From NCBI RefSeq assembly GCF_003614435.1, contig NZ_CP025546.1:6324001-6388000 (forward strand): DNA of 64,000 bases, read 5' to 3'. The position numbers and the translations under genes were made by a program. The DNA is from Mycobacterium paragordonae. Its GTDB lineage: Bacteria; Actinomycetota; Actinomycetes; Mycobacteriales; Mycobacteriaceae. Numbering within the stretch: position 1 is the stretch's first letter; every line of letters begins with the position of its first letter. The notes beneath the pieces were generated by a model. It saw only the letters and a program-made list of their open reading frames with translations, made no database searches and had not been told where the DNA came from. Shown piece by piece: positions 35,980-46,099 of this stretch.

Positions 35980-36174
35980 AGATTGGAGTGAGAGATCTCA
36001 GACCAGTGGGCCAGTGTAGAGGATCAACACGTCCAGTCCGCCGCACTGCGACGGCCCCCGGCTGGCCTCGACTGGCCTCGTCCGGTATCGGGCCGCATGG
36101 CAACATAAACCGCGACGACGCGCGCTGCGCAGCCCACAGGGACACCGACCAGCGCGAAACGGAGAGGACCGTCT

Positions 36175-36717
36175 GTGAGCAAACCCGATCGCAAGAACGG
36201 CGTGCCGAGCACGCTGACCACGATCCCGTTGACCGACCCGCACGCCAGAGCCGGGGAGCCGTCGGTCGGCGACCTGATCAAAGACGTCACGGCCCAGATG
36301 TCGACCCTCGTGCGCGCCGAGGTCGAGTTGGCCCGCGCGGAAATCACCCGCGACGTCAAGAAGGGCCTGACGGGCAGTGTCTTCTTCATCTCCGCGCTGG
36401 TGGTGCTGTTCTACTCGACGTTCTTCTTCTTCTTTTTCCTCGCCGAGCTGCTGGACAACTGGCTGTGGCGCTGGGCCGCATTCCTCATCGTCTTCGCCAT
36501 CATGGTCGTCGTCACCGTCGCGCTGGCGCTGTTCGGCTTCCTCAAGGTCCGCCGGATCCGCGGACCGCAGAAGACCATCGAATCCGTCAAGGAGGCGCGC
36601 ACCGCGTTCGCCCCAGGCCACGACAAGACGCCGGCCGGCCCTAAACAACTGACCGAACACCACGGCAAACACGAGAAGCCGGAGAACAACGCTCCCGCCG
36701 ATCCCTCGGGCTGGTAA
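36175..36717 (+). CDS. Holin-X superfamily membrane protein (Rv3669 type)
   Basis: 180 residues from GTG 36175, preceded by GGAGAGGA. An amphipathic helix (DLIKDVTAQMSTLVRAEVELARAEI) then two membrane helices (SVFFISALVVLFYSTFFFFFFLAELL; AFLIVFAIMVVVTVALALFGF) and a charged tail: the Actinobacterial Holin-X/phage-holin-superfamily-III pattern. Despite the name, chromosomal members are not known to lyse cells. The stop abuts the ephE ATG, so they form an operon. Confidence 0.85.
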   Translation: MSKPDRKNGVPSTLTTIPLTDPHARAGEPSVGDLIKDVTAQMSTLVRAEVELARAEITRDVKKGLTGSVFFISALVVLFYSTFFFFFFLAELLDNWLWRWAAFLIVFAIMVVVTVALALFGFLKVRRIRGPQKTIESVKEARTAFAPGHDKTPAGPKQLTEHHGKHEKPENNAPADPSGW

Positions 36718-37665
36718 ATGCCGGCTCCAGATCCGTCGATCGTCCGCATCGACGGGCCTTGGCGCCATCTGGATGTGCACGCCAACGGCATCCGGTTCCA
36801 CGTCGTCGAAGCGAACGCCGACACCCCCAACGGCGCAGCCACCGGTCGGCCGCTGGTCATGCTGCTGCACGGGTTCGGATCGTTCTGGTGGTCGTGGCGC
36901 CACCAGTTGCGTGCGCTGACCGGCGCGCGGGTGGTCGCCGTCGACCTGCGCGGCTACGGCGGTAGCGACAAACCGCCCCGTGGTTACGACGGTTGGACAC
37001 TGGCCGGCGATACCGCCGGATTGATTCGCGCACTTGGACATTCGTCGGCGACATTGATCGGGCACGCGGACGGCGGGCTGGCCTGCTGGGCCACCGCACT
37101 GCTGCATTCGCGACTGGTGCGCGGCATCGCCGTCATCAGTTCGCCGCATCCGGCGGCGTTGCGGCGATCCACGCTCACCCGCCGGGATCAGGGGCGCGCC
37201 CTGCTGCCGACGCTGTTGCGGTATCAGGCGCCGTTGTTGCCGGAGCGACTCCTGACCAGACACAACGGCGCCGAGATCGAACGCCTCGTCCGCAGCCGCA
37301 GCGGCCCCAAATGGGTTGCCTCCGAGGATTATTCGCAGACGATCCGGTATCTGCGCCAGGCCATCCAGATCCCCGGCGCCGCGCACTGCGCGCTGGAGTA
37401 CCAGCGTTGGGCGGTGCGCAGCCAGCTACGCGGTGAAGGCCACCGGTTCATCAAGTCCACCACCGCGCAACTGGGGGTGCCCATGCTGCACATCCGCGGC
37501 GACGCCGATCCCTACGTACTGGCCGCCCCGGTCGAACGCACCCAGCGCTACGCCCCGCACGGCCGCTACGTCTCCATCGCCGGGGCAGGGCACTTCAGCC
37601 ACGAAGAGATGCCCGCGGAGATCAACCGGCACCTGACCCGCTTCTTGCAGAAGGTGGTCAGCTGA
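36718..37665 (+). CDS. ephE: EphE-type alpha/beta hydrolase (possible epoxide hydrolase)
   Basis: 315 residues from ATG 36718, directly after the previous stop. Alpha/beta-hydrolase core with the oxyanion HGFG motif at 51-54, DLRGYGGSDKP at 76-86, nucleophile elbow GHADGG with Asp118 as expected for epoxide hydrolases rather than Ser, and catalytic His in GAGHFSHEE. The 8-bp overlap with the convergent marP stop is notable. The epoxide substrate is unknown. Confidence 0.88.
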   Translation: MPAPDPSIVRIDGPWRHLDVHANGIRFHVVEANADTPNGAATGRPLVMLLHGFGSFWWSWRHQLRALTGARVVAVDLRGYGGSDKPPRGYDGWTLAGDTAGLIRALGHSSATLIGHADGGLACWATALLHSRLVRGIAVISSPHPAALRRSTLTRRDQGRALLPTLLRYQAPLLPERLLTRHNGAEIERLVRSRSGPKWVASEDYSQTIRYLRQAIQIPGAAHCALEYQRWAVRSQLRGEGHRFIKSTTAQLGVPMLHIRGDADPYVLAAPVERTQRYAPHGRYVSIAGAGHFSHEEMPAEINRHLTRFLQKVVS

Positions 37666-38860
37666 CGCAGGATCCGGTGCTCACCGGCGCGGTGGCGCCG
37701 ATCTTGGAGAGCTGACCGGCCACCTCCTCGGCCGTCAGCACGAAGCCGGTGTCCGCGTCATCGACGGCCGCGCCGAACACCACGCCGAGCACGCGGCCGT
37801 CGAGGTCGATCAGCGGCCCGCCGGAATCTCCCTGTTCCACGTTGGCCCGGATGGTGTAGACGTCGCGGGTGACCTGCTGCGGGCTGCGGTAGATATCCGG
37901 CCCACTGAGCTTGATGACCTCCCGGATCCGCGCCGGCGTGGCGGTGAAATTGCCGCCGCCCGGATAGCCGAGCACCACCACGTCGGTGCCGGTCTTGGCG
38001 GGGGAGTCGTCGAACACCAGCGGCGCCGACGGCAATCCCGGCACAGCCAGGATCGCGATGTCCACCTGCGGGTCGTAGGACACCACGGTGGCGTCGTAAT
38101 TCTTGCCGTTGGCCTGCAAGGAGACGCTGCTGGAGCCGGCGACCACGTGCGCGTTCGTCATCACCCGCTCGGGTGAGATCACGAAGCCGGTGCCTTCGAG
38201 GACCTTCTGACAGCTCGGCGCCAGGCTGCGTACCTTGACCACGCTCGGTGCGGCGGCCGCCACCACCGGATTGTTGGCCAGCGCAGGATCCGGCGAGGCG
38301 ACCGGAATCACCGGGGTACGGCTGAAGGGCTCCAGCACAGCGGGCAGGCCGGAGGTGTTCAGCAGCGCCGAAAGCCGTTTCGGCACCGTCTTCAGCCAGG
38401 TCGGAGCGACCTCGTTGACCTCGGCAAGCACGCGGGAACCCCGGACCGCGGCGGCCAGTTCCGGCTGGTCCTTCGATTGGGTCAACGGCGTCGCCAACAA
38501 CCAGGCCGCGGTCAGTACCACCATCAGCTGCACACCGACGCCGATGACCGAGTCGATGGTGCGGACCGGCCGGTTGCGGATGGCGCCGCGCACCGCCCGC
38601 CCCAACACCACGCCGGCCACCTCGCCGACCACCACCAGCGCCAGGATCAGGAACAGCGCAGCAAACAACTTGGCCCGCGGAGCCGTGATGTGGCTGACGA
38701 TGTGTGGCGCCAGCAACACGCCGGCCACCGCGCCCAGCACCACCCCGGCGAACGAGAGCACCGAGCCCAGGGCGCCGGAACGCCAGCCCGAGATCGCGGC
38801 GATGAACGCGACCGCCAGGACGGCGATGTCCAGCCATTGCGAGGGCGTCATCGAATTCAT
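37658..38860 (-). CDS. marP: MarP, membrane-anchored acid-resistance serine protease
   Basis: 400 residues from ATG 38860, which overlaps the NUDIX stop as ATGA; a second ATG three codons later gives 397 residues, the M. tuberculosis length. Four N-terminal membrane helices of the colicin-V/CvpA type (SQWLDIAVLAVAFIAAISGW...), then a periplasmic chymotrypsin-like protease: His in MTNAHVVAG, Asp in DPQVDIAIL, Ser in VEQGDSGGPL. A cysteine pair (SLAPSCQKV and the C-terminal STGSC) fits the known redox regulation. Needed for pH homeostasis in phagosomes; cleaves the peptidoglycan hydrolase RipA in M. tuberculosis. Confidence 0.95.
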   Translation of the reverse strand: MNSMTPSQWLDIAVLAVAFIAAISGWRSGALGSVLSFAGVVLGAVAGVLLAPHIVSHITAPRAKLFAALFLILALVVVGEVAGVVLGRAVRGAIRNRPVRTIDSVIGVGVQLMVVLTAAWLLATPLTQSKDQPELAAAVRGSRVLAEVNEVAPTWLKTVPKRLSALLNTSGLPAVLEPFSRTPVIPVASPDPALANNPVVAAAAPSVVKVRSLAPSCQKVLEGTGFVISPERVMTNAHVVAGSSSVSLQANGKNYDATVVSYDPQVDIAILAVPGLPSAPLVFDDSPAKTGTDVVVLGYPGGGNFTATPARIREVIKLSGPDIYRSPQQVTRDVYTIRANVEQGDSGGPLIDLDGRVLGVVFGAAVDDADTGFVLTAEEVAGQLSKIGATAPVSTGSCVS

Positions 38861-39666
38861 CGCGACCCACCCCTCAACCCGTCCGAGTCGCCGACCAGCA
38901 CCATCGCGTCGTCCAACTCGCGGATGTCGCCGGTATCCCAGGGCTGCGCCCAGCCCGCAACGTCGAGGACCGCAGAGATCACCTGGCCAGTGAAGCCCCA
39001 CACCAGCATCTGGTTCAGTAGAAACGCCGGTCCCGCCCAGCGGCGTCCCAAGGTGCCCCGATAGACCATCAGCCGATTTTCCGGGTTGATGAAGGCCCGC
39101 ACCGGAACCCTAGCCACGATCGCCGTTTCGGCGTCGTTGACGACCGTCACCGGGCCGGGGTCGGGCGAGTAGGCCAGTACCGGGACGACGTGGAAGCGCG
39201 ACGGAGCGATGAAGGTGCGTTCCATGGTGACCAGCGGGTGCAGTCTGCCGACGTCGATGCCGGTCTCTTCGCGGGCTTCCCGCAAGGCCGTGGCGACCGG
39301 TCCGTCGTCGCCGGGGTCGGATGCGCCGCCCGGGAACGCGGCCTGGCCGGCGTGGTGACGCAGGGTGGAGGCGCGCACGGTCAACAGCAGGTCGGCGTCG
39401 TCGGGGACGCTTCCGTCGGCCGACTCCGGTCCGGAGAACAGCACCAGGACGGCGGCGTCCCGCCCGCCCCGGCCGAGCGACTTGGCCGCCGTCACCATCG
39501 CCAGCACGTCGGCCGGCAGCCGGCGCCGGTATGCATCGGGAATCTGGTCGACGTTGGCGATCAGCGGCCGCAACCAGGCCGGGCCGGCATCAGGGGTGAG
39601 CGCGACCGTCCCCCGCTCGCGCGCGGTACCCGCAACTGTCACCGGCACCTCATCTGATTCGCTCAC
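38857..39666 (-). CDS. NUDIX hydrolase, CoA pyrophosphatase type (Rv3672c)
   Basis: 269 residues from ATG 39666. Nudix box GGASDPGDDGPVATALREAREETGIDVG with the REUxEExG core, preceded by RHHAGQAAFPGG, the extra motif of CoA pyrophosphatases (NudL/YeaB). The C-terminus continues GFTGQVISAVLDVAGW. It probably hydrolyses CoA or acyl-CoA diphosphates. Coupled by overlap to marP, and 6 bp downstream of the thioredoxin-like gene: part of the nth-trx-nudix-marP operon. Confidence 0.88.
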   Translation of the reverse strand: MSESDEVPVTVAGTARERGTVALTPDAGPAWLRPLIANVDQIPDAYRRRLPADVLAMVTAAKSLGRGGRDAAVLVLFSGPESADGSVPDDADLLLTVRASTLRHHAGQAAFPGGASDPGDDGPVATALREAREETGIDVGRLHPLVTMERTFIAPSRFHVVPVLAYSPDPGPVTVVNDAETAIVARVPVRAFINPENRLMVYRGTLGRRWAGPAFLLNQMLVWGFTGQVISAVLDVAGWAQPWDTGDIRELDDAMVLVGDSDGLRGGSR

Positions 39667-39672
39667 CCCGCC

Positions 39673-40311
39673 TCACTCCCCGACCGCGGCCGCAATCTCG
39701 TCGGCGCTGCCGAATGCCCGCGGCAGGGTCTGCGCAACGCTACCGTCCGGCCGCAGCACCACCGTCGCGGGCATCACGTTTGCCACCCGCAGCGCGGCCG
39801 CCACCTGCCGGCGGCCGTCCTGCAGCGTCGGCAGATGAACGCCCAGTTCGGCCAACCGCAGCAGGGCAGCCGTCTCGTTCTCATCCTGATGCACCGTCAC
39901 CACCATCACGCCGGAACCCGCCCGACGTTGATACTCGGCCATCGCCGGCAGTTCGGCAGCGCAAGGCCCACACCAGTACGCCCACAGGTTCAGGACGACC
40001 CGCCGTCCGGCCAGTGCTTTCGCCACATCGACCGCGGCACCGTCGGCGGCGCACTCGACCACCACACCCTGCAGGACGGGGACGCCCGACCCCGCCGACG
40101 GCGCCGGACAAGGCGCCAGGTCCGCCCGTTGCCGCGGACCGGCCAGCGCTTCGACCGTGTCGGCATCCCGATGTCCGCGCCCGACGGGCCCCGGGGAAGT
40201 AGTCGGCGAGGACCCGTCGTCGCGCAGTTGCGCGACCAGTGCCACCACCAGCGCGGCCACCACCGCCACGACCGCGATGGTCCAGCGGGCAGCACTGGAG
40301 AGCCCCTTCAT
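39673..40311 (-). CDS. Membrane-anchored thioredoxin-like protein (Rv3673c)
   Basis: 212 residues from ATG 40311. One N-terminal membrane anchor (WTIAVVAVVAALVVALVAQL) and a TlpA/ResA-like thioredoxin fold with LNLWAYWCGPCAAELP; the WCGPC motif holds the redox pair. The cis-Pro segment is in NVMPATVVLRPDG. Likely an extracytoplasmic thiol-disulfide reductase acting on exported proteins such as the neighbouring MarP (inference). Confidence 0.9.
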   Translation of the reverse strand: MKGLSSAARWTIAVVAVVAALVVALVAQLRDDGSSPTTSPGPVGRGHRDADTVEALAGPRQRADLAPCPAPSAGSGVPVLQGVVVECAADGAAVDVAKALAGRRVVLNLWAYWCGPCAAELPAMAEYQRRAGSGVMVVTVHQDENETAALLRLAELGVHLPTLQDGRRQVAAALRVANVMPATVVLRPDGSVAQTLPRAFGSADEIAAAVGE

Positions 40312-40322
40312 GCCGGGAGCTA

Positions 40323-41111
40323 TTACAACCCGGCCAGGGCCAACAGGTGGTCGGTCTCCGGGCCCTGGACAAGTGGAGCGGCCAGCAACGGGTCAGTCGG
40401 CCCCAGTCCGTAGGACGGACAGTCCTTGGCCAGCACGCACACCCCGCAGGCCGGTTTGCGGGAGTGGCAGACCCGGCGGCCGTGGAAGATCACCCGGTGG
40501 CTGAGCAGGGTCCATTCTTTGCGTTCGATCAGCTCGCCGACGGCGTGCTCCACCTTGACGGGGTCTTCTTCGGCGGTCCACCGCCACCGGCGCACCAGCC
40601 GGCCAAAATGGGTGTCGACGGTGATACCGGGGATGTCGAAGGCGTTGCCGAGGATGACGTTGGCGGTCTTGCGGCCGACGCCGGGCAGCGTCACCAGCTC
40701 TTCCATGGTGTTCGGCACCTCACCGTCGAAGCGCTCGACGAGTGCCTGACCCAGCCCGATCAGCGAGTTGGCCTTGTTGCGGAAGAAGCCGGTCGGGCGG
40801 ATCAGGGCCTCCAGCTCGTCGCGATCGGCCTGCGCATAATCCAGTGCCGTCCGGTACTTCACGAACAGCGGCGGCGTCGTCAGATTCACGCGCTTGTCGG
40901 TGCTCTGGGCGGAAAGGATGGTCGCGACGGCGAGTTCGAGCGGCGTGGTGAAGTCCAACTCGCAGTAGACGTGCGGAAATGCCTGCGCCAGCGTCCGATT
41001 CATTCGGCGCGCCCGTCGCACCAATCCGGTGCGGGTCTCATTGGCGAAGCGCTTGGCGACCGCTTTCTGCACCCCCTTTTCCTTGACCGGGGACGACTTA
41101 GCCGCTGACAC
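40323..41111 (-). CDS. nth: Endonuclease III, DNA glycosylase/AP lyase
   Basis: 262 residues from GTG 41111. Helix-hairpin-helix [17 protein letters not shown] with the catalytic Lys, the downstream catalytic Asp in [10 protein letters not shown], and a C-terminal [4Fe-4S] cluster motif C-x6-C-x2-C-x5-C ([18 protein letters not shown]). Removes oxidised pyrimidines and nicks abasic sites in base-excision repair. First gene of the operon that ends with marP. Confidence 0.95.
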   Translation of the reverse strand: MSAAKSSPVKEKGVQKAVAKRFANETRTGLVRRARRMNRTLAQAFPHVYCELDFTTPLELAVATILSAQSTDKRVNLTTPPLFVKYRTALDYAQADRDELEALIRPTGFFRNKANSLIGLGQALVERFDGEVPNTMEELVTLPGVGRKTANVILGNAFDIPGITVDTHFGRLVRRWRWTAEEDPVKVEHAVGELIERKEWTLLSHRVIFHGRRVCHSRKPACGVCVLAKDCPSYGLGPTDPLLAAPLVQGPETDHLLALAGL

Positions 41112-41155
41112 CTACGACAGAGTACTGATTTCGTGATCTCGCTGAGACCTTGGCC

Positions 41156-41563
41156 ATGTTTACTCGTTTTGTGTTGTGGTTGCTGGTGGCCTGCATACCC
41201 GCGTTGCTGATGCTGGCGACGCTGGGTCTCGGGCGGCTGGAAAAGTCGCTCGCCGATGACACCGTGACCGCCTCCGACGTCGCCGATTTCCTCAACCACG
41301 CCGAGGCCGTTGACGTGCGCACGCTGGCCCGCGAGGGGATGCCGGAAGCGCTGGAGTTGCTGCACCGCCGTCAGGCCCTCGGACTTGAAGCCGCGCCACA
41401 GCCCCGGGCGCTCAACGGCCGGCATCACGTCGAGACTTTCTTTGCTGCCGATATGGTCGGACGTATCGAATCGGGCCTGCCCACCCGCATCGGGGCTGGT
41501 TGGGAAGGGCGGTATCGCAGCAGTACGCAATTTACGGTGACTCGACACGTTAATCGTGTGTAG
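41156..41563 (+). CDS. Small membrane protein (Rv3675 type)
   Basis: 135 residues from ATG 41156; a TTG two codons upstream is less likely. One N-terminal hydrophobic helix (FVLWLLVACIPALLMLATLGL), then a soluble part containing DDTVTASDVADFLNHAEAVDVRTLAREGMPEAL. No catalytic motif seen. Divergent from nth and 108 bp upstream of crp on the same strand. Function unknown. Confidence 0.8.
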   Translation: MFTRFVLWLLVACIPALLMLATLGLGRLEKSLADDTVTASDVADFLNHAEAVDVRTLAREGMPEALELLHRRQALGLEAAPQPRALNGRHHVETFFAADMVGRIESGLPTRIGAGWEGRYRSSTQFTVTRHVNRV

Positions 41564-41671
41564 CGTTGGCAGGCCGCACCGTTTGGCCTACCTTTAGACT
41601 CGTGTCGGCCGTCACAGGTTGGCCAGCCCGTATCTACTTCGTTAGAAACTGAAGAGGCAAGAAGAGGCAAC

Positions 41672-42346
41672 GTGGACGAGATCCTGGCAAGGGCCGGAAT
41701 CTTCCAAGGTGTTGAGCCCAGCGCAGTCGCGGCACTGACCAAGCAGTTGCAGCCCGTCGACTTCCCCCGTGGACACACCGTATTCGCTGAGGGTGAACCG
41801 GGTGACCGGCTCTACATCATCGTCGCGGGCAAGGTGAAGATCGGTCGCCGTTCACCGGATGGGCGGGAGAACCTGCTCACGATCATGGGCCCGTCGGACA
41901 TGTTCGGCGAGCTGTCGATCTTTGACCCGGGACCGCGGACGTCCAGCGCGACGACGATCACCGAGGTGCGCGCGGTCTCGATGGACCGCGACGCGCTGCG
42001 GGCGTGGATCGCCGACCGCCCGGAGATCGCCGAGCAGCTCTTGCGCGTGCTGGCCCGCCGCCTGCGGCGCACCAACAACAACCTTGCCGACCTGATCTTC
42101 ACCGACGTGCCCGGCCGGGTGGCCAAGCAGCTGCTGCAGCTCGCTCAGCGCTTCGGTACCCAGGAGGGTGGCGCCATGCGGGTCACCCACGACCTGACCC
42201 AGGAGGAGATCGCCCAGCTGGTAGGCGCCTCCCGGGAGACGGTCAACAAGGCGCTGGCCGACTTCGCACACCGCGGCTGGATTCGGCTGGAGGGTAAGAG
42301 CGTACTGATCTCGGACTCCGAGCGGCTCGCGCGCCGAGCGAGGTAA
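41672..42346 (+). CDS. crp: Crp, cAMP receptor protein
   Basis: 224 residues from GTG 41672, preceded by GAAGAGGCAAGAAGAGGCAA. The cyclic-nucleotide domain has the phosphate-binding cassette [18 protein letters not shown], a dimer helix ([26 protein letters not shown]), and a C-terminal winged helix with recognition helix [25 protein letters not shown]. Length equals M. tuberculosis Rv3676. Global regulator of, among others, rpfA and whiB1. The last codons lie in a 54-bp tandem repeat unit. Confidence 0.97.
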   Translation: MDEILARAGIFQGVEPSAVAALTKQLQPVDFPRGHTVFAEGEPGDRLYIIVAGKVKIGRRSPDGRENLLTIMGPSDMFGELSIFDPGPRTSSATTITEVRAVSMDRDALRAWIADRPEIAEQLLRVLARRLRRTNNNLADLIFTDVPGRVAKQLLQLAQRFGTQEGGAMRVTHDLTQEEIAQLVGASRETVNKALADFAHRGWIRLEGKSVLISDSERLARRAR

Positions 42347-42467
42347 GCGCGCGCGCAGCGCGGGCGCGACCGAGCGAGCATCCCACCCCGAGCGAGGTAA
42401 GCCCGCGCGCTGCGCGGGCGCGACCGAGCGAGCATCCCACCCCGAGCGAGGTAAGCGCGCGCGCTGC
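42334..42467. repeat. 54-bp tandem repeat spanning the end of crp
   Basis: Two full units (42334-42387, 42388-42441) and a partial third (42442-42467), each beginning CCGAGCGAGGTAAGC and ending GAGCATCCCACC, with few substitutions. Unit 1 includes the final Arg-Ala-Arg-stop codons of crp, and the third reaches the stop of the convergent gene. Each unit has a CCCGCGC/GCGCGGG-type hairpin. It looks like a mycobacterial interspersed or VNTR-type repeat whose copy number may vary between strains. Confidence 0.85.
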
Positions 42468-43252
42468 TACGCCCGCAGGTAGTCCAGCTGCACCTGCACC
42501 GACCATTCCGCCGCGTCCCAAAGCTTCTCGTCGACGTCGGTGTAGACGTGCTCGACGACCTGACGGGCGCTGGCGTCCTCACCCAGCTCGCGCAGCGCCG
42601 ACCGCACCTGCTCCAGCCGCTCGCTGCGGTGCGCCAGATATCCGCGCGCGACCGCGTCCAGATCAGGCAGTTCCGGTCCATGTCCGGGCAGCACCACGCG
42701 CTGTCCCAGCCCGCGCAGCCGCCGCAGCGATTCCAGGTAGGCGGTCAGGTTGCCGTCTTCCTTGTCCATCACGGTCGTGCCGCGCCCCAGCACGGTGTCG
42801 GCGGTCAGCACCGCGTCCTCGAGCACGAACGACAACGAGTCGGCGGTGTGGCCGGGCGTGGACATCACGGTGATCTTCAGGCCGGCGGCGTCGATCACTT
42901 CGCCGTCGACCAGCTCACCGCCGAGCCCGCGCAGGAACCCGCTGCCCGCCGAGCGCACCGTCGCCCCGGTCCGGTCGACCAGCTTGTCGATGCCGTCGGT
43001 GTGGTCCCCGTGCCGGTGACTGATCAGCACCAGGACGATACGGCCCAGCTCGGCGACCCGCGCGAGGTGCTCATCGTCGTCGGGTCCCGGATCCACGACC
43101 ACCAACTCGTCACTGCGGGGACCCCGTAGCACCCAGGTATTGGTGCCCTCCAGCGTCATGAGACCGGGGTTGTCGCACAGCAACACCGAGGCAGTGTCGG
43201 TGACCGCCCGCAGTTGGGCGTAGGCGGGATGGGCGAGCGCTGTCCCAGCCAC
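42467..43252 (-). CDS. Metallo-beta-lactamase-fold hydrolase (Rv3677c)
   Basis: 261 residues from GTG 43252. Metal-binding motifs of the MBL fold: HRHGDHTDG, the third His in STPGHTADS, Asp in LTADTVLG, and a final His in [10 protein letters not shown]-terminal winged-helix-like tail ([21 protein letters not shown]) as in LACTB2-type proteins, which are nucleases or hydrolases rather than beta-lactamases. It sits 5 bp from ridA, apparently in one operon. Confidence 0.9.
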   Translation of the reverse strand: MAGTALAHPAYAQLRAVTDTASVLLCDNPGLMTLEGTNTWVLRGPRSDELVVVDPGPDDDEHLARVAELGRIVLVLISHRHGDHTDGIDKLVDRTGATVRSAGSGFLRGLGGELVDGEVIDAAGLKITVMSTPGHTADSLSFVLEDAVLTADTVLGRGTTVMDKEDGNLTAYLESLRRLRGLGQRVVLPGHGPELPDLDAVARGYLAHRSERLEQVRSALRELGEDASARQVVEHVYTDVDEKLWDAAEWSVQVQLDYLRA

Positions 43253-43257
43253 GGCCG

Positions 43258-43713
43258 TTACCCGACCTCCACGATCAGTTCGACCTCGACCGGGGCACCC
43301 AGCGGCAGCTCTGCCACCCCGACCGCCGAGCGCGCGTGCTTTCCGTTGTCGCCGAACACCTCAGCCAGCAGTTCCGAGGCCCCGTTGATGACCCCCGGCT
43401 GACCATGGAAGCCCGGCGCGGAGGCGACGAACCCCACCACCTTGACCACCCGGGTCACCGAGTTCAGGTCCACCAGTGAATCGATGGCAGCCAGGGCGTT
43501 GAGGGCGCACACCCGTGCCAGCGCCTTGCCCGCGTCAGGAGCGACGTCGGCACCGACCTTGCCGGTAACTGGTAGCTTGCCGTCGACGAACGGCAGCTGA
43601 CCCGCGGTGTAGACCAGGTTGCCGGTGCGCACCGCCGGAACGTAGGCCGCCACCGGAGCGACCACCTGCGGAAGCGTGATGCCTTGTTCCGCGAGCCGCT
43701 CCTTCGCGCTCAC
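43258..43713 (-). CDS. RidA/YjgF family enamine/imine deaminase-like protein (Rv3678c)
   Basis: 151 residues from GTG 43713, overlapping the upstream small gene's stop as GTGA; the length equals the M. tuberculosis homologue. RidA fold: [77 protein letters not shown]. Some members deaminate reactive enamines formed by PLP enzymes. In this subfamily Ser/Thr replaces the classical RidA Arg signature in part, so activity is uncertain. Confidence 0.9.
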   Translation of the reverse strand: MSAKERLAEQGITLPQVVAPVAAYVPAVRTGNLVYTAGQLPFVDGKLPVTGKVGADVAPDAGKALARVCALNALAAIDSLVDLNSVTRVVKVVGFVASAPGFHGQPGVINGASELLAEVFGDNGKHARSAVGVAELPLGAPVEVELIVEVG

Positions 43714-43871
43714 TTGGGCCGCTTGAGGTACGCGACGTGCTGCTCTCCGGTGGGACCGGGCAACACCGCCACCAGCTCCCAGCCGTCGGCGCCCCACTGG
43801 TCGAGGATCTGCTTGGTGGCGTGGGTGAGCAGCGGAATCGTCGCGTACTCCCATGTGGTGGGTTGGGTCAT
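43710..43871 (-). CDS. Small DUF4177-like protein (Rv3678A type)
   Basis: 53 residues from ATG 43871: MTQPTTWEYATIPLLTHATK..., ending HVAYLKRPK. The pattern WEYxxxPL...LDQWGxDGWELVAV is DUF4177-like. First gene of the small operon with ridA and the MBL protein, and divergent from the Get3-like pair. Function unknown. Confidence 0.88.
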   Translation of the reverse strand: MTQPTTWEYATIPLLTHATKQILDQWGADGWELVAVLPGPTGEQHVAYLKRPK

Positions 43872-43913
43872 GGTCGCGAGCTTATCGGGCAAAACAGCAG
43901 CGGCTAGCATGCG

Positions 43914-44939
43914 ATGGTGGCAAACACATCGAGCGGCGGTAGCTCCGTCGGGTGGCCCTCGCGGTTGTCGAAGGCCCGTCTCCATTTCGTGACCGGCAAG
44001 GGCGGTACCGGCAAGTCGACCATCGCGGCGGCCCTGGCGCTGACCCTGGCGGCCGGCGGACGCAAGGTTCTGCTGGTGGAAGTCGAAGGGCGCCAAGGGA
44101 TTGCGCAATTGTTCGACGTCCCGCCGCTGCCCTACCAGGAGCTCAAGATCGCGACCGCAGAACGCGGCGGCCAGGTCAATGCGCTGGCCATCGACATCGA
44201 GGCCGCCTTCCTGGAATACCTCGACATGTTCTACAACCTGGGCATCGCCGGCCGGGCGATGCGCCGAATCGGCGCGATCGAATTCGCCACCACCATCGCG
44301 CCCGGCCTGCGCGACGTGCTGCTCACCGGCAAGATCAAGGAGACGGTGATCCGCATGAACAAGGGCGCCAAGACGCCCGTCTACGACGCGATCGTCGTCG
44401 ACGCTCCGCCGACCGGCCGCATCGCCCGCTTCCTCGACGTCACCAAGGCGGTGTCGGATCTGGCCAAGGGCGGACCGGTGCATTCGCAGGCCGAAGGCGT
44501 GGTCAAGCTGCTGCACTCCGACCAGACGGCCATTCACCTGGTGACGCTGCTGGAAGCGCTGCCGGTGCAGGAGACCCTGGAGGCCATCGAGGAGCTCGCG
44601 GAAATGGAACTGCCGATCGGCAGCGTCATCGTGAACCGCAATATCCCGGCCTATCTGGACAACGACGACCTGGCGAAGGCCGCCGAGGGCGTGGTCGACG
44701 CGGACGCCGTGCGTGCGGGGTTGGCGACGGCCGGGATCGAGCTCGAAGACACCGATTTCGCGGGGCTGCTGACCGAGACCATCGAGCACGCCACCCGGAT
44801 CAGCGCCCGCTCGGAGACCGCGCAGCAGCTCGAGTCGCTGCAGGTGCCGAGACTCGAACTGCCGACGATCTCCGACGGGGTCGACCTGGGCAGCCTCTAC
44901 GAACTTTCGGAAGTACTTGCGCAACAGGGAGTTCGGTGA
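43914..44939 (+). CDS. Get3/ArsA-like ATPase, first subunit (Rv3679)
   Basis: 341 residues from ATG 43914; GTG 43917 is an alternative. P-loop [22 protein letters not shown] of the deviant KGGxGKS type, switch region [11 protein letters not shown] and [12 protein letters not shown]. Homologue of Get3/ArsA. In M. tuberculosis Rv3679-Rv3680 form a hetero-complex linked to defence against reactive oxygen and glycerol stress. Overlaps the next gene as GTGA. Confidence 0.93.
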   Translation: MVANTSSGGSSVGWPSRLSKARLHFVTGKGGTGKSTIAAALALTLAAGGRKVLLVEVEGRQGIAQLFDVPPLPYQELKIATAERGGQVNALAIDIEAAFLEYLDMFYNLGIAGRAMRRIGAIEFATTIAPGLRDVLLTGKIKETVIRMNKGAKTPVYDAIVVDAPPTGRIARFLDVTKAVSDLAKGGPVHSQAEGVVKLLHSDQTAIHLVTLLEALPVQETLEAIEELAEMELPIGSVIVNRNIPAYLDNDDLAKAAEGVVDADAVRAGLATAGIELEDTDFAGLLTETIEHATRISARSETAQQLESLQVPRLELPTISDGVDLGSLYELSEVLAQQGVR

Positions 44940-46072
44940 ACATGACACAGCCACACAAGCCGGAAACCCTTGACATGGCGTCGATTCTGGCCGACACGAG
45001 CAACCGCGTGGTGGTGTGCTGCGGAGCGGGCGGTGTCGGCAAGACCACTACCGCCGCGGCGATCGCACTGCGCGCGGCCGAATATGGGCGCACCGTAGTG
45101 GTTTTGACGATCGATCCGGCCAAGCGACTCGCACAAGCATTGGGAGTCAACGACCTTGGCAACACGCCGCAACGCGTCCCACTGGCGCCGGAGGTGCCCG
45201 GCGAGCTGCACGCGATGATGCTCGACATGCGCCGCACGTTCGACGAGATGGTGGTCCAGTACTCGGGATCCGATCGGGCACAATCGATTTTGGACAACCA
45301 GTTCTATCAGACGGTCGCGACTTCCTTGGCCGGCACGCAGGAATACATGGCCATGGAGAAGCTGGGCCAGCTGCTGGCACAGGACCGATGGGACCTGGTC
45401 GTTGTCGACACCCCGCCGTCCCGCAACGCACTGGACTTCCTGGACGCACCCAAACGCCTGGGCAGCTTCATGGACAGCCGGCTGTGGCGGTTGCTGCTGG
45501 CCCCCGGCCGCGGCATCGGAAGGCTGGTGACCGGCGCGATGGGCCTGGCCATGAAGGCGATGTCGACGATCCTGGGCTCGCAGATGCTGGGTGATGCCGC
45601 GGCGTTCGTTCAATCGCTGGACGCGACGTTCGGCGGTTTCCGGGAGAAGGCCGACCGCACCTACGCGCTGCTGAAGCGGCGCGGCACCCAGTTCGTGGTC
45701 GTCTCGGCCGCGGAACCCGACGCGTTGCGCGAGGCGGCCTTCTTCGTCGACCGGCTGTCCCAGGAAGGGATGCCGCTGGCCGGGCTGGTCTTGAACCGCA
45801 CCCACCCGCTGCTGTGCTCGCTGCCGGTCGAGCGGGCTATCGACGCCACCGAGAAGCTCGAGGCCGAAAGTTCAGAAGCCACGTCACTGGCGGCGGCCGT
45901 GCTGCACATCCATGCCGATCGCGGTCAGACGGCCAAGCGAGAGATCCGGCTGCTGTCCCGGTTCACCGGGGCTCACCCGCACGTGCCGGTGATCGGAGTG
46001 CCTTCGCTGCCGTTCGACGTCTCCGACCTCGAAGCGCTGCGCGCCCTGGCTGATCAGATCACGTCGGCGTGA
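44936..46072 (+). CDS. Get3/ArsA-like ATPase, second subunit (Rv3680)
   Basis: 378 residues if started at GTG 44936, which overlaps the previous TGA; ATG 44942 ([10 protein letters not shown]) is also possible. P-loop [24 protein letters not shown], switch [15 protein letters not shown], and [18 protein letters not shown]. The C-terminal part contains [11 protein letters not shown]. Partner of the upstream ATPase. Read-through of the upstream gene's frame would give a spurious long ORF. Confidence 0.93.
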   Translation: MNMTQPHKPETLDMASILADTSNRVVVCCGAGGVGKTTTAAAIALRAAEYGRTVVVLTIDPAKRLAQALGVNDLGNTPQRVPLAPEVPGELHAMMLDMRRTFDEMVVQYSGSDRAQSILDNQFYQTVATSLAGTQEYMAMEKLGQLLAQDRWDLVVVDTPPSRNALDFLDAPKRLGSFMDSRLWRLLLAPGRGIGRLVTGAMGLAMKAMSTILGSQMLGDAAAFVQSLDATFGGFREKADRTYALLKRRGTQFVVVSAAEPDALREAAFFVDRLSQEGMPLAGLVLNRTHPLLCSLPVERAIDATEKLEAESSEATSLAAAVLHIHADRGQTAKREIRLLSRFTGAHPHVPVIGVPSLPFDVSDLEALRALADQITSA

Positions 46073-46099
46073 TCGGTCGTTGACCTGCGGCGATACCGT

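Noticed and set aside
43952..46072. 706-residue frame spanning both Get3-like genes
   Set aside because: Only its last 378 codons are the real second ATPase; the first part is an out-of-frame reading of the first ATPase gene.
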